Below are positions 14,391 through 14,474 of a DNA stretch of 14,474 nt, in pieces. The notes under the pieces were generated by a model. That model did no database searches, was not told the DNA's origin, and saw nothing but the letters and a program-made list of their open reading frames with translations. Both the position numbers and the translations under genes were made by a program. This DNA is from Chlorobiota bacterium (lineage in GTDB: Bacteria > Bacteroidota > Ignavibacteria > Ignavibacteriales > Ignavibacteriaceae), in contig RHKR01000011.1 in the NCBI GenBank assembly GCA_008363265.1, forward strand, positions 1 through 14,474, read 5' to 3'. Numbering within the stretch: position 1 is the stretch's first letter; every line of letters starts with the position of its first letter.

Positions 14391-14474
14391 TATTTTGATG
14401 AGACTCCAATTGACAGGGAATTATCAGGAATTGTTGTACTTTTACCCTGGTTCAGTGAAAAAGATATTCTTCCA
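14391..14474. other. Right-edge sequence upstream of the helicase, possibly the start of a divergent gene
   Basis: This AT-rich stretch has two readings. On the plus strand, GTG at 14455 opens a frame beginning VKKIFF, which looks like the start of an exported protein, with TACTTTTA (14437-14444) as a 7-of-8 match to the -7 consensus. On the minus strand one frame is open for 27 codons from the edge and ends in TAA at 14392-14390, overlapping the helicase ATG as TAATG. That would suit a coupled upstream gene, but its codons are poor in third-position G+C, unlike the neighbours. I favour the divergent-gene reading weakly. Confidence 0.25.

Noticed and set aside
1..14474. tRNA, rRNA, riboswitch, prophage or insertion-sequence genes
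   Set aside because: No transposase, integrase or phage protein is encoded, the gaps are all under 200 nt, and no cloverleaf or known riboswitch core was recognised by eye. A covariance-model scan could not be run.

Overview
The window looks like chromosomal DNA from a free-living bacterium of the Bacteroidota / Ignavibacteriota / Chlorobiota side of the tree. This is an inference from three things: several intergenic regions carry the -33 TTG / -7 TAnnTTTG promoter type of that group; most genes lack a clear Shine-Dalgarno site; and the proteins read like members known from that group (a GalT-like DUF4922 protein, a secreted sulfatase-modifying-factor-fold protein, Bacteroidota-like MutS and transketolase). 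No plasmid, phage, rRNA, tRNA, CRISPR or insertion-sequence gene was seen.

Layout. 1-1462 (minus): 5' part of a methyl-accepting chemotaxis receptor that runs off the left edge, with a large periplasmic Cache sensor and a HAMP domain. 1652-4276 (plus): complete mutS. 4273-5061 (minus): secreted FGE/SUMF1-fold protein meeting mutS tail to tail with interleaved stop codons. 5195-7171 (plus): transketolase from a TTG start, followed by a good intrinsic terminator. 7346-8341 (plus): an AT-richer HigA-type HTH protein fused to an ImmA/IrrE peptidase-like domain whose HExxH motif reads HQxxH. 8331-9269 (minus): DUF4922 GalT/HIT-superfamily protein. 9346-9972 (plus): HAD-superfamily phosphatase. 10073-11032 (minus): GDP-L-fucose synthase. 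11196-11858 and 11880-14390 (minus): PdeM metallophosphoesterase and the Lhr-like ligase-associated DEXH helicase, a two-gene DNA-repair operon.

How the genes relate. Two themes recur. One is genome maintenance: mutS, and the helicase-pdeM pair normally found with an ATP-dependent ligase and an SNM1-like exonuclease, neither of which is in the window. The other is sugar and nucleotide-sugar metabolism: transketolase, the GalT-like DUF4922 protein, a HAD phosphatase and GDP-fucose synthase. These genes are not in one operon, so any joint pathway is speculation. The most accessory-looking gene is the HTH-ImmA fusion: base composition unlike its neighbours, a lost catalytic glutamate, a shortened C-terminus and an overlap with the next gene.

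Non-coding structure is modest but real: two perfect palindromic or inverted-repeat sites in divergent intergenic regions (1500-1523 and 9310-9323), and two intergenic repeat elements (9973-10075 and 11095-11176) that look like dispersed chromosomal palindromic repeats. I do not see convincing evidence of a new multi-gene system. The strongest leads are the HTH-ImmA pseudo-peptidase and the GalT-like DUF4922 protein.
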